NCBI GenBank assembly: GCA_023382675.1
Contig: JAHDWN010000030.1
Location: 1-64,000 of the forward strand
DNA length: 64,000 bases
Direction: 5' to 3'
Origin: Anaerolineae bacterium
Lineage (GTDB): Bacteria > Chloroflexota > Anaerolineae > Aggregatilineales > Phototrophicaceae
A model generated the notes under the pieces. The model did no database searches, was not told the origin of the DNA, and was given only the letters and a program-made list of their open reading frames with translations. Both the position numbers and the translations under genes were made by a program. Shown piece after piece: positions 1 through 8,279 of this stretch; the first letter of the stretch is position 1, and each line of letters begins with the position of its first letter.

Positions 1-384
1 CTGCTGCTGCAAATCACCGACGTTCACTGTCGGCAGGAACTTGATTTCCGAACGCCCGTAACGCCAATCTGCCGTGAGCGAGGACGCGTGTTCGACGACG
101 GCATCCAGCATCGCTCGTTCATTGCGAAGGGCATCGCGCCGAGCCAGCGCGTCCGTTATTGTGTCGCCTTGGCTCATGCTGGTGGCCGAATTGGTTCGAT
201 TGATGCGCTGTACCAGCTCGGTGAATTCGCCGAGCACGCGCCGGTATTCATTCAGCAGCATTTCCGGCGGCTCGGCAGGTGTATCACCTTCCTGGACCCG
301 TGCATTGCGCACCAGTCGCTCGCGGAGTTGGAGCAGTCGCTTTTGTGTATCCGCCCGCAAGATGAGCGCTTCAGCCAACTTCAT
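1..384 (-). CDS. DIP1984 family protein (septicolysin-like), 3' end cut off by window
   Basis: An open frame on the minus strand starts at ATG 384 and stays open to base 1, giving 128 codons without a stop. The protein begins MKLAEALILRADTQKR and continues with a charged, helical pattern (LQLRERLVRNARVQEG, then ELVQRINRTN), which I recognise as the DIP1984/septicolysin family of small, probably coiled-coil cytoplasmic proteins. Family members are about 150 residues long, so most of the gene is here and only the C-terminus is missing. The biochemical role of the family is not established. The start is preceded by a purine-rich GCGAGGTGCGACG. The next gene upstream on this strand is the M1 peptidase, more than 100 bases away. 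Confidence 0.8.
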   Translation of the reverse strand, partial: MKLAEALILRADTQKRLLQLRERLVRNARVQEGDTPAEPPEMLLNEYRRVLGEFTELVQRINRTNSATSMSQGDTITDALARRDALRNERAMLDAVVEHASSLTADWRYGRSEIKFLPTVNVGDLQQQ

Positions 385-499
385 CGTCGCACCTCGCAAT
401 TCCAATAAACCTCTTGCAGGATCATTCTACAAGAGGCTTTAAGGGTTCACAAGGGTTCATACTTGTGTGCAATGTGGCGATTTTCGCGCCGGATCATCG

Positions 500-1885
500 T
501 TAGCGCAGGCCAATTGCCTCTGGCGGCGGGACGGTTTCGCCGAGCAGCCACACGTAGAACAAGGCGTCGAGCGGCATCCCGCTCACTTCTTGTGCGAGGG
601 CGATGAAATCGGTTGTGGCCGCGTTGCTGTAGCGGAAGCGTTCGGCATACGTGCGCAGAATCTCGAAGAACAACTCATCGCCCACTTCCAGCCGCAGCGC
701 ATGGAGTGTCAACGCGCCGCGATCATAGACTGCCCCGCTGAACAGGGTGTTGACGGTTGGGTTTCCGGGCAGGACACTGCTCGAAGTCGCCGTCATGTAC
801 AGCCTGCGCAGATAGCCAAGCATCGCCGCGCGTCCCTGCGTGTGCTCCAGCCACAACACCTCGGCGTAGCGAGCAAAGCCTTCGTTGAGCCAGATGTCAC
901 GCCAACTGTGCACACTGACGCTGTCACCGAACCACTGATGGGCAAGCTCATGCGCCACCACCAATTCGCGCCCAGACTGCAAGATGTTGGTGCTGAAGGT
1001 TGACCGTGACTGTGTTTCCAGCGCGTAATGAAACTGCGGATCGGCAACGACAAGCGAGCCAAAACTGTCAAATGGGTATGGGCCGAAGCGTTCACTATAG
1101 AAGGCGATCATGTCCGGCTGGTTTTCGAATATGCGGCTGAGCGCATCGGCCAGGGGTGTCGGGAAATAGTTACTGATCGGCAAGTCATCCGGCCCGACCT
1201 GTTCGTAGAGCGAGTAGCGTCCGACACTGAGGGTCAAAAGGTAGCTGGCCATCGGCTGCGCCATTTGCCACGTATAAGTCGTCGTGTCATCATGCTCATC
1301 GGTCGAAAGGAGCACGCCATTGCTGACTGCAACGTAGGGTTTTGGCACGGTGATCGCGATTTCATAAGTGGCTTTGTCGCGTGGATGATCGTTGATGGGA
1401 ATGAAGCTGGTGGCGCTCAGTGGTTCACCGGCGACATAGATGCCGCCAGCAAAGGTTTGCCATCCGGCGCTGCCGAGCATTGGATTCGAGATTGGTTCGG
1501 GCGTCCCGGCATAGCGGATGATCACGGTCACAGGCTGCTCTGCACGCAGTGGCTGTTGGGGCACGATTTCCAGTTCTCCCGCCAGGTGATGAAAAACGGC
1601 GGGCTGGGCATCGACTGTGATCGATGCGATGGGCAGCATCTCGAAGTCGAGAAAGAACTGCGCCACGTCTCGCGTTGGGGTGAGTCCAATCGTCATCACC
1701 GCTTCGATATTGCCTGCCTCGACGGAAGTGACAGTCAGGTCAAGATCATAGTGTTGCACATCGTAATTGCGGTTTCCGGCGAGCGGCAGCAGCAGATCGC
1801 CTATCCCTTCCCCGAACGGCTGCGCATAGGCCGGAAGCAGCCCACACACCATCATGATCGCCAGCAACACCAGAAACCTACGCAT
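500..1885 (-). CDS. Secreted M1-family zinc metallopeptidase (aminopeptidase N-like)
   Basis: The protein (about 461 aa) has an N-terminal signal peptide (MRRFLVLLAIMMVCGLLPAYA) followed by an M1 beta-saddle domain and a thermolysin-like catalytic domain. The zinc motif HELAHQWFGD lies near residues 310-319, with the third zinc ligand in NEGFARYAE about 18 residues later. The exopeptidase loop that is usually GxMEN is not clearly conserved (ALETQSRS occupies that region). Substrates would be peptide N-termini outside the membrane. At about 460 residues it has the minimal M1 core without the large C-terminal HEAT domain of PepN. I chose ATG 1885 over the upstream candidate at 1909 because GGAGAT sits 7-8 bases before it and the signal peptide begins there. 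It is divergent from lspA. Confidence 0.85.
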   Translation of the reverse strand: MRRFLVLLAIMMVCGLLPAYAQPFGEGIGDLLLPLAGNRNYDVQHYDLDLTVTSVEAGNIEAVMTIGLTPTRDVAQFFLDFEMLPIASITVDAQPAVFHHLAGELEIVPQQPLRAEQPVTVIIRYAGTPEPISNPMLGSAGWQTFAGGIYVAGEPLSATSFIPINDHPRDKATYEIAITVPKPYVAVSNGVLLSTDEHDDTTTYTWQMAQPMASYLLTLSVGRYSLYEQVGPDDLPISNYFPTPLADALSRIFENQPDMIAFYSERFGPYPFDSFGSLVVADPQFHYALETQSRSTFSTNILQSGRELVVAHELAHQWFGDSVSVHSWRDIWLNEGFARYAEVLWLEHTQGRAAMLGYLRRLYMTATSSSVLPGNPTVNTLFSGAVYDRGALTLHALRLEVGDELFFEILRTYAERFRYSNAATTDFIALAQEVSGMPLDALFYVWLLGETVPPPEAIGLR

Positions 1886-1920
1886 TGGCTTTATCTCCGA
1901 GCAGTTCAACCATCTGCATA

Positions 1921-1929
1921 TGATACAAT
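1921..1929 (+). promoter_or_regulatory. Putative extended -10 promoter for lspA
   Basis: TGATACAAT matches an extended -10 element (TGn followed by TACAAT) 35 bases before the lspA start. No good -35 box is visible, as is usual for extended -10 promoters. It lies in the short divergent region between the M1 peptidase and lspA. Confidence 0.4.
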
Positions 1930-1963
1930 CTCCGCAGAATAACCGTTCAGAGAAGGCACTGCC

Positions 1964-2512
1964 ATGCCCCTGATAACCAGACGTTGGCTGAACTTGTTCG
2001 GCGTCATCGCCGTTGTCTTCGCCCTTGACCAGATCGCCAAGCGCCTCGTGCTCGATTCACTGGCGCTGTACGAAACCAGCCGACCCATCCCGGCGCTGGC
2101 GCCGTTCTTCCAACTCACTCGCAGCGAAAATCGCGGGTCGGCGTTCGGTTTTTTGCCTCAGGCGGGTGACTTCTTCCTCATTCTGGCGGTCATCATCGTC
2201 ATCGCGATGATCTTCATCTTCCCGCGGCTGCCGGATAACGCTCAGCTATCGCGCATCGCTTTCGGGCTGGTCTGCGGCGGTGCGATGGGCAATGCGGCGG
2301 ATCGCGTGTTTTATGGCATGGTTATCGATTTCATTCATTACACCATTCCCGGCCTGATCTCGAACGTCTCCAACATCGCCGATCACGCGATTGTGCTGGG
2401 TGTTTTGCTGCTGCTGATCGAAAGCTGGCGCGGCGAGCGGGAACATGCAGCGGGTATTGTGCCGCCCGCCGAGCACTCGGATGAAAACCCGATTCACATC
2501 GATTCGCGCTGA
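1964..2512 (+). CDS. lspA: Lipoprotein signal peptidase (signal peptidase II)
   Basis: LspA is an inner-membrane aspartyl protease that cleaves prolipoproteins just before the lipidated cysteine. The 182-residue protein has four predicted membrane segments and the family motifs ENRGSAFGF, GNAADRVFYGMVIDF and SNIADHAIV. The two catalytic aspartates are those of NAADR and NIADH. Length and topology are normal, with a charged C-terminal tail of about 25 residues that most LspA proteins lack. ATG 1964 is preceded by GAGAAGG. The many lipobox proteins in this window (for example at 2628, 26906 and 61951) would be its substrates, after lipidation by Lgt, which is not in the window. Confidence 0.95.
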   Translation: MPLITRRWLNLFGVIAVVFALDQIAKRLVLDSLALYETSRPIPALAPFFQLTRSENRGSAFGFLPQAGDFFLILAVIIVIAMIFIFPRLPDNAQLSRIAFGLVCGGAMGNAADRVFYGMVIDFIHYTIPGLISNVSNIADHAIVLGVLLLLIESWRGEREHAAGIVPPAEHSDENPIHIDSR

Positions 2513-2569
2513 GTGATCCCTACCGGATAATCCGAGTACGCATGCCTGCCCCCTCTGCTTTGGGGGAGT

Positions 2570-2596
2570 TTGAGTTACCCGGTCTGCCATTATAAT
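2570..2596 (+). promoter_or_regulatory. Sigma-70-type promoter for the lipoprotein gene at 2628
   Basis: A perfect TATAAT at 2591-2596 is preceded by TTGAGT at 2570-2575 with a 15-base spacer. The predicted start point is near 2603, leaving a leader of about 25 bases with GAGGAG (2615-2620) as ribosome binding site. Confidence 0.55.
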
Positions 2597-2627
2597 GAGC
2601 GTAGGGTTTCTTTCGAGGAGAAAACAA

Positions 2628-3200
2628 ATGCGGTTTCGCATCTTTGCCATTTTGGCGCTTGTGGTCACGCTTGTAGGGTGCAGTGCTGTCGGTGACATTG
2701 TGGGTGGCGCTGTACCGACGACTGGCGATACGGCGGCAGACGCATCTTCTGCGCAGCGCTTCCTGCCCAACCTTTCCAACTACGGCTACACGTCAACCGA
2801 GGCGAGCAGCATTTCCAGTGCCATTGCTTCCGTCGGTGGGAGCGCATCTTTGCTAACGGGCAATCCGGCTGCCGCCGCATTGATAGCCCAGATCGACAGT
2901 ATGATTCAGTGCTATCAGGGCGTTGGCGCTGTGGCGGCACGCATCTACACGGAGAACAACATCGCCAATGTACTCCAGGGTGAAGTCCCCAAGGTGGGCG
3001 CGCTGGCGGTCATCAATCAAGATCGCCTGGTGAACAATTTCATGCAGTGCGTCGTGCCATCAGCCTTTTCGGCGCAGGCTATAGAACCTTGCTTTGGCAG
3101 TGGCTCATTCTCTCGCGATGGTGAGACTCTGCACTATCTCTATGCCGCGACCAACCCTGAACTATGTACCTTGTTCGCAGCGGCTATGCCTGCACAGTAA
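2628..3200 (+). CDS. Small predicted lipoprotein of unknown function
   Basis: This is a 190-residue exported lipoprotein. A short signal peptide ends in the lipobox LVGC around residue 20, so the mature protein would be anchored through that cysteine. The rest is Ala/Ser-rich with predicted helices, two further cysteine pairs (around IQCYQG and MQCVVP, then EPCFGSG and ELCTLF) and no motif I recognise. An in-frame ATG at 2595 lies inside the likely promoter, so I chose ATG 2628, which has GAGGAG seven bases upstream. Two disulfides are possible in an exported protein, but this is inference. It sits between lspA and a methyltransferase without obvious operon linkage. Confidence 0.75.
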   Translation: MRFRIFAILALVVTLVGCSAVGDIVGGAVPTTGDTAADASSAQRFLPNLSNYGYTSTEASSISSAIASVGGSASLLTGNPAAAALIAQIDSMIQCYQGVGAVAARIYTENNIANVLQGEVPKVGALAVINQDRLVNNFMQCVVPSAFSAQAIEPCFGSGSFSRDGETLHYLYAATNPELCTLFAAAMPAQ

Positions 3201-3287
3201 GGCCATACGCGAATGGGCGCGGGCTTGCGCTCTGGGTGAATGATGCTGTCTCCGCCTTGTGCTCGCGCTCCATAACTTTGTGCCAGG

Positions 3288-4046
3288 ATGCTGGTGATGA
3301 CTGCACGCGAACGCGCGAACCAACACTCCCAGGATGATTTCATCTGTTGTCAGAGCGAAGACCCGGCGCGTGTGCTGGCGCTGGTGCAGCCGCGCCCCGA
3401 TGCGCTCATCTTGCATCTGGCAGTGGGCGACTCTCCCGCGTTACCTGCTCTGGCGCTTCCCGGACGGCACCTGTGTGTGAACGATTCTTCATTTGGCCGA
3501 TTGCAAATAGCGCGTGCCCGCTATCCTGGCAGAATTGAGCCGGATGTCTCCTATATCTGCTCCGGTGCAGATAGACTCCCTTTCGCTGCCAGCAGGTTCG
3601 ATCTTGTGACCTGTTTCGTGGCTGCGCACCGATTGCCTCAGGTGGATTATTTCCTGGACGAGGCGGCGCGTGTGCTCAAGCCAGGGGGCAGCCTGCTCAT
3701 CACCGATTACGTCGCGCCGGAAGATGACCGCGCTGCTCGCTACGTCAATGCATTTTATCGCCTTCACGATCCTCGACACGTGCGTGCTTTCGCCGAATAT
3801 GAATGGCAGGGCATGTTCTTGAATGCGGGTCTGGAAGTGATTCGCTCGGAGATCTGCCAGCGACGCGTTCGATTGCTTTCCTGGGCAGAACGGCAGGCTT
3901 GCCCTCCTGAGGTGATCGAGCACTTACAGATTTTGCTGGTTCAGACTCCACAAGCTGTCTCCGCCTTCCTGCGTCCCATATGCGCCGGTACACGCGACGC
4001 GGAATTCGATCGGCATTGCATTCTGATGTTGGGCAGCAAATCATGA
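3288..4046 (+). CDS. Class I SAM-dependent methyltransferase (Methyltransf_11-like)
   Basis: The 252-residue protein has the Rossmann-like methyltransferase order: a motif I region (LHLAVGDSPA), an acidic turn, motif II with SGADRLPFAASRFDLVTC and post-motif ARVLKPGGSLLITDY, typical of the UbiE/Methyltransf_11 group. Motif I is degenerate, lacking the usual DxGxGxG glycines, so SAM binding should not be taken for granted. After the core comes a C-terminal helical part (EYEWQGMFLNAGLEV) resembling small-molecule methyltransferases that act on quinones or sugars. The substrate is unknown. ATG 3297 is an alternative start. Confidence 0.75.
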   Translation: MLVMTARERANQHSQDDFICCQSEDPARVLALVQPRPDALILHLAVGDSPALPALALPGRHLCVNDSSFGRLQIARARYPGRIEPDVSYICSGADRLPFAASRFDLVTCFVAAHRLPQVDYFLDEAARVLKPGGSLLITDYVAPEDDRAARYVNAFYRLHDPRHVRAFAEYEWQGMFLNAGLEVIRSEICQRRVRLLSWAERQACPPEVIEHLQILLVQTPQAVSAFLRPICAGTRDAEFDRHCILMLGSKS

Positions 4047-4171
4047 GCTATTGGTCTGAACTGCGAGTCAATGTGGCTTCACGAGGTGGAAAACGGGATT
4101 CATAAACAGAATCAGGTCTGGATTTAGCACAAATTTTCTGTATGATAGATCTCAATTATCTGAGGTGTGTG

Positions 4172-5296
4172 ATGCGGCGAGTCGGCTCGATTATCATCAT
4201 CTTCCTTGTGCTGTGGGCAAATCGGGTGGTCGTGGCTCAGGACGAACAGCCCCTGGTCTTTTGGGCCAGTGGCGATCTCTGGCTCTGGTCGCCCTCTGCG
4301 CCTGCAATCACTGCTCTGACGACCGACGGTACCATCTCATCCCCCTCTCTTGCTCCATCTGGCGGGCAGATTGCCTATCGCGCGCTGCCATCCGTCAGCC
4401 GTGAGGCGCTGGGCCGGTTGCAAACCAGCGGCTTGATCGCCGAGTATGACTTGCCTGCGGATCTTTTCCTGGTCGATCTGAATACACGCCAGTCGATCTT
4501 GATTGCAGCACAACCCGCCGCTGCATCGCTATTCGTCGAGGGCGTCGCAGATAATGCGCTGGTTCGTTCGGAACCTGCCTGGTCGCCTGCCGGAGATGCA
4601 CTCGCCTGGGTGGAATTTCCATTCGGCGCTGCTGAGGGTTCGCTATTCGCCTATTCGCTTTCGAGCGCGTCACCACAAGTAATTGCGACAGACATTCCTA
4701 TCACCAGTGGACGCGCGCCGGAGCTGCGCTGGGGCAGCCCAGGCATTGTGCTGCGTTCAGCGGGCGATGATACGGGTGCGCAGGTGTTCCAACTCTATGC
4801 GCTGGACACCTCCGGATGGATTACACTTCAGACTAATGTGCCGGAGGACACCTATGTGCAGTTGTTTGATTGGGTTGCCAGCCCACAGGGGGAACTCCTG
4901 GGTATTCTCTTATCCAATGGACGCTGGCAGCTTCTCGATCCACGAACGGGGGCAGAAGGGAGCGCCGGCACACCGGCTCTCTACAGCCGATTTGATGCTG
5001 CGAGCAGTCTGGCGCTTCGATTCGACGTTGCGCCCGAAACAGGCTTCTTCTGGGAGACTGTCGTGCAGAGTGCTCAAACAGCCTCGGCAGCATTTTCTGG
5101 CGCACCCGGGCAAGTGGCGGTTGCACCTGATAGCCGGACGCTGGCGTTCATCGGCTACCCGGAGTTTGGCGCGCTGGCGCTTTGGCAGGAGGGAGTCATT
5201 ATAAACATCGCCGGTACCGGCAGCAGCGATCCAGCTTTTCAACTGGCGGCAATTGTCTTCTGGAGTCCTCTGGAATGGCGTCTAGCCCATGAATAA
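4172..5296 (+). CDS. Secreted TolB-like beta-propeller protein
   Basis: This is an exported protein of about 374 residues. The signal peptide (RRVGSIIIIFLVLWANRVVVAQ) is followed by blade-like repeats such as WASGDLWLWSP, TDGTISSPSLAPSGGQIAYRA, SEPAWSPAGDALAWVEFP and AVAPDSRTLAFIGYP. These are PD40/TolB propeller patterns (xxPSGxxIAYxx). It has no catalytic motif and probably acts as a binding or scaffold protein outside the membrane. I chose ATG 4172 over ATG 4142 because GAGGTG lies just before it and a possible -10 box (TATGAT, 4141-4146) overlaps the upstream candidate. It resembles the giant propeller encoded at 50282-54196. Confidence 0.75.
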   Translation: MRRVGSIIIIFLVLWANRVVVAQDEQPLVFWASGDLWLWSPSAPAITALTTDGTISSPSLAPSGGQIAYRALPSVSREALGRLQTSGLIAEYDLPADLFLVDLNTRQSILIAAQPAAASLFVEGVADNALVRSEPAWSPAGDALAWVEFPFGAAEGSLFAYSLSSASPQVIATDIPITSGRAPELRWGSPGIVLRSAGDDTGAQVFQLYALDTSGWITLQTNVPEDTYVQLFDWVASPQGELLGILLSNGRWQLLDPRTGAEGSAGTPALYSRFDAASSLALRFDVAPETGFFWETVVQSAQTASAAFSGAPGQVAVAPDSRTLAFIGYPEFGALALWQEGVIINIAGTGSSDPAFQLAAIVFWSPLEWRLAHE

Positions 5297-5447
5297 TTAA
5301 TTTATAGTTTCCGTAATGGCTCTAAAGTTAAATTCATTAATCTTTCACCAATGGTTTGTGTTTGTCGTAAGTGAAAGATTTTACAATAGACGTATCGTCA
5401 AGATTGACGGAGAACAAGGTTGTCAGAGAAGGGCAACCTCAACAGAC

Positions 5448-5819
5448 ATGACTTTGCACATTGTTCACCTCGAGGATGAGAAAGACTTACTGGAAGGCAT
5501 GAAGTTCGTTCTGGAAGAACTTGAGCCAGATGCGTATGTCATCCAGTTTGCCAAGGCAGATTCAATTCTCGACTATATTGACGCACACGCGGATGAGATC
5601 TCGCTTTTCATTCTCGACATTCGTGTTCCTGGTCCGTTGAATGGGTTTGATGTCGCGCGGCATATTCGCAAGATTGGCTGCACGGCAGCCATTATTGTTA
5701 CCTCCGCTTATGAACCGCCGTCACCACAACTGATACAAGAGCTTGACATCCACTATTTCCGCAAGCCGTGGGATTTGCCGGAAACGGTATTGAAGATGCT
5801 GGCGTACGTGAAAAACTAA
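5448..5819 (+). CDS. Single-domain response regulator (CheY-like receiver)
   Basis: The 123-residue protein is a complete receiver domain without an output domain. The acidic pocket is LEDE near residues 8-11, the phospho-acceptor is Asp57 in LDIRVPG, the switch residue is the Ser/Thr of VTSAYEP, and the conserved lysine is in FRKPWD. The open frame extends upstream to 5316, but the added residues do not fit the fold, so I place the start at ATG 5448. The ribosome site is weak (AGAAGGG, somewhat distant). No kinase is adjacent. Its partner could be one of the kinases at 9765 or 18118. Confidence 0.85.
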   Translation: MTLHIVHLEDEKDLLEGMKFVLEELEPDAYVIQFAKADSILDYIDAHADEISLFILDIRVPGPLNGFDVARHIRKIGCTAAIIVTSAYEPPSPQLIQELDIHYFRKPWDLPETVLKMLAYVKN

Positions 5820-5892
5820 CCTCACCAACCCTGCGTTTCAAGCGCATTGTGGTTACAATGACATCTTGCCGAAACGCGGGAAATTTCATCTT

Positions 5893-7038
5893 ATGCACAT
5901 CGCGATCAATGGTTGGTTCTGGGATCAGCCGCATACCGGCAGTGGTCAATACCTGCACAAGCTGCTCACGAGCTTGCGCCGTATCACGCCTGAACTTCGC
6001 CTGACGCTCGTACTGCCTCGTCACATCCGTGAACCCGGCGCTCTGCCAGCCGATGTTGCCGTCGTCCATGCAGATGCGCCACGGGGTAATCTCGGAAAGA
6101 TCTGGTTCGAGCAGCGTGCTTATCCGTCGGCGGTGGCACGCGTCGGGGCAGACATCGCGCACGTTCCCTATTGGGGGCCGCCACTGGCAGTTCAGGCGCG
6201 TCTCGTCGTCAGCGTACTCGACGTTATTCCGCTGGTGATCCCGGATTATGCAGCTTCCACCGGCGCGCGATTGTATACGTCACTGGTGACTGCCGCGACT
6301 CGCGGGGCTGCTCATGTGATTACCCTGAGCAATGCCTCCAAGAAAGACATCGTAGATCACATCGGCTACCCACCGAAGAACATCACTGTCACCTACCTGG
6401 CGAGCGACGAAACCTATCATCCGCGCCTGGGTGCTGAAATCGATGCCCAGGTGAAAGCCAAATACGATTTGCCGGATAATTTTGTCTTGTATCTCTCCGG
6501 GTTCGACATCCGCAAACAATTGAATCGCCTGCTGCTGGCGTATACGTATGTCGGGCCGTCACAGGGAGAAGCCGCGCCGCTGGTGATCGGCGGGCGCGAG
6601 CCTGCCTGGGGCAGCCGCATGTTTCCCGATATGCGTCAATACGCCCACGATCTGAATATCGAAGATTATGTGCGCTGGATCGGCTACGTTGATGAGGCGG
6701 ATAAGCCCTCGCTCTACCGCCTGGCGAGTGTGTTCGTGTATCCGAGTATCTATGAAGGGTTCGGTCTACCCCCGCTCGAAGCGATGGCGAGTGGTACGCC
6801 CGTCGTCGCCTGTGATATTCCGGTTGTGCGTGAAGTCGTCGGTGACGCCGCTTACCTGGTCGAGCAGGACAATGAGCGCCAGATGGGAGCCGCGATTCTA
6901 TCGCTCTTGCTTCAGCAGCCCCTGCAAGAGCAACTCGTCCAGCGCGGGCTTTCGCAGGCTACCCGCTTCAGCTATCGCAAGACTGCCCGCGAGACCCTGT
7001 CTGTGTATGAACGCGTGATGCGCGAGACGGCTGTTTGA
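5893..7038 (+). CDS. GT4-type glycosyltransferase (GT-B fold)
   Basis: The 381-residue protein is a retaining glycosyltransferase of the GT4 kind that transfers a sugar from a nucleotide-sugar donor, probably in envelope polysaccharide synthesis. The N-terminal domain contains the loop HTGSGQYLHKLL. The C-terminal donor domain has FVLYLSGFDIRKQLNRLL and the E-x7-E motif in YEGFGLPPLEAMASGTPVV, typical of group 1 transferases. I place the start at ATG 5893; the longer frame begins with TTG at 5866. The stop codon is 28 bases before the patatin start, suggesting co-transcription. The sugar and acceptor cannot be told from sequence. Confidence 0.9.
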   Translation: MHIAINGWFWDQPHTGSGQYLHKLLTSLRRITPELRLTLVLPRHIREPGALPADVAVVHADAPRGNLGKIWFEQRAYPSAVARVGADIAHVPYWGPPLAVQARLVVSVLDVIPLVIPDYAASTGARLYTSLVTAATRGAAHVITLSNASKKDIVDHIGYPPKNITVTYLASDETYHPRLGAEIDAQVKAKYDLPDNFVLYLSGFDIRKQLNRLLLAYTYVGPSQGEAAPLVIGGREPAWGSRMFPDMRQYAHDLNIEDYVRWIGYVDEADKPSLYRLASVFVYPSIYEGFGLPPLEAMASGTPVVACDIPVVREVVGDAAYLVEQDNERQMGAAILSLLLQQPLQEQLVQRGLSQATRFSYRKTARETLSVYERVMRETAV

Positions 7039-7066
7039 GCCTTTGCCCGATCGGAACCTGAAGCTC

Positions 7067-8152
7067 ATGCTCGATTTCAATCCCTCCGGCAAGAAAACCA
7101 TTCTCTCAGTCGATGGCGGAGGTATGCGCGGCCTCATCCCGGTTGCGATGCTCGCGGAGCTTGAGGCCATGACCGGCAAGCCTGCCTACGAGCTGTTCGA
7201 TATGGTCGGTGGTACGAGCACGGGCGCAATCATTGCCGGTGGATTGGCGCTCCATCTCAGCGCCCATGAGATCCTTGAGCAAATCTACAAGAGCCGGCTG
7301 CCCGGCGCATTTCCCCCAGATACCCTCCTGGGTAATCTCGCCACCTACATCCGGTTCATTTTCAATGGGCTGCGTTATCTTTACGATCTGGAGCCGTTCA
7401 GACAGGCGCTTCAACCACTGGCGCTGGGCCGCTCCTTGGGCGATCTTCAGCAGCCAATCTTCTTCGCCACAACCAAAGATGTGCGCAGCGGCGATACCTA
7501 TTACATGGTCAGCGCAGGGCCAGGTCGCGCGGCCTTCGCTGATTGGCCTCTCTCCGGCGCGGTGGCGGCCAGCGGTGCTGCGCCCATCTATTTCCCGCCG
7601 GTTGCCGGCAACCTGATCGATGGCGGCGTTGGGGTCTATGCCAACCCGTGCCTGGCAGTCGCCACCGAGGCCATGGAATACATCGGTTCAGCCGAGGAGT
7701 TTGTCGATGACAATGTCATTCTCATTTCCATCGGCACAGGCTTCGCCCCGCGCGAGCGGGATGATGGCGTCGCCAGCAGATATTCACTTTTCGATTGGGT
7801 CAATTATGTGATTCTGTCAGGCATTGATGACGCCGCTTTGCAGCAAGTCTTTGTCACGCGCGCCATCTACAGCGGTCGCCTGGATTTTCGCCGCTACAAC
7901 CCGCTGCTTTCTCGTGCCTCGATTGAGCGTGACCTGGATGTACCGACAGGCGGACTTCCAGACCCGGCGCAGCTCACGCTGTCTTCACGGCGCCCGGAGC
8001 AAATCGCGCTGATGGAAGCGATTGGGCGCGCGTATGCCCGTAAGCTCGATTGGACACGCGAACACGTCATGCCCTGGGATACGCCGGGTGGACAGCCCAG
8101 ACAAGATATGTCTACCTTCCCGGTCGATTGGGCCAAAACGCCGTTCCGTTAA
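7067..8152 (+). CDS. Patatin-like phospholipase
   Basis: The 361-residue protein is a Ser-Asp dyad lipid acyl hydrolase. The oxyanion hole is GGGMRGLIP near residues 16-24, the nucleophile serine lies in GTSTG (around residues 50-54), and the catalytic aspartate is in the DGG of LIDGGVGVYANP. These match the patatin family in order and spacing. There is no signal peptide, so it is probably cytoplasmic or peripheral. The frame begins at TTG 7043, but ATG 7067 directly precedes the conserved fold. It follows the glycosyltransferase at 5893 closely. The substrate (phospholipid or storage lipid) is not determined. Confidence 0.9.
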   Translation: MLDFNPSGKKTILSVDGGGMRGLIPVAMLAELEAMTGKPAYELFDMVGGTSTGAIIAGGLALHLSAHEILEQIYKSRLPGAFPPDTLLGNLATYIRFIFNGLRYLYDLEPFRQALQPLALGRSLGDLQQPIFFATTKDVRSGDTYYMVSAGPGRAAFADWPLSGAVAASGAAPIYFPPVAGNLIDGGVGVYANPCLAVATEAMEYIGSAEEFVDDNVILISIGTGFAPRERDDGVASRYSLFDWVNYVILSGIDDAALQQVFVTRAIYSGRLDFRRYNPLLSRASIERDLDVPTGGLPDPAQLTLSSRRPEQIALMEAIGRAYARKLDWTREHVMPWDTPGGQPRQDMSTFPVDWAKTPFR

Positions 8153-8179
8153 CACCAGCAATTCTGGATGTGACGAAGA

Positions 8180-8239
8180 CGTGACGAACGTCACAAAGTT
8201 GCCAAAATTAAGTTCTCACAGCCACGAACCTGCTATACT
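8180..8239 (+). promoter_or_regulatory. CRP/FNR-type operator and -10 box upstream of the ferredoxin reductase
   Basis: Bases 8180-8195 read CGTGA-CGAACG-TCACA, matching the CRP consensus TGTGA-N6-TCACA at nine of ten defined positions; GTGACG and CGTCAC are perfect inverted arms. A second half-site TGTGA lies at 8169-8173. A -10-like TATACT is at 8234-8239, which puts the operator centre about 58 bases before the likely start point, close to the class I activator position. The -35 region is weak, as expected for an activated promoter. Confidence 0.5.
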
Positions 8240-8279
8240 GAATCGAGAGTCCGTGAAAAGAAGCACAAAGAGTTGCGCT

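Noticed and set aside
1028-1942. Long plus-strand frame opposite the M1 peptidase
   Set aside because: It is the antisense shadow of a gene with a clear zinc-protease motif and signal peptide, and its product has no recognisable pattern.
2549-2566. G/C hairpin after lspA as a terminator
   Set aside because: Only five base pairs (CCCCC/GGGGG) with a short T-run; too weak to call.
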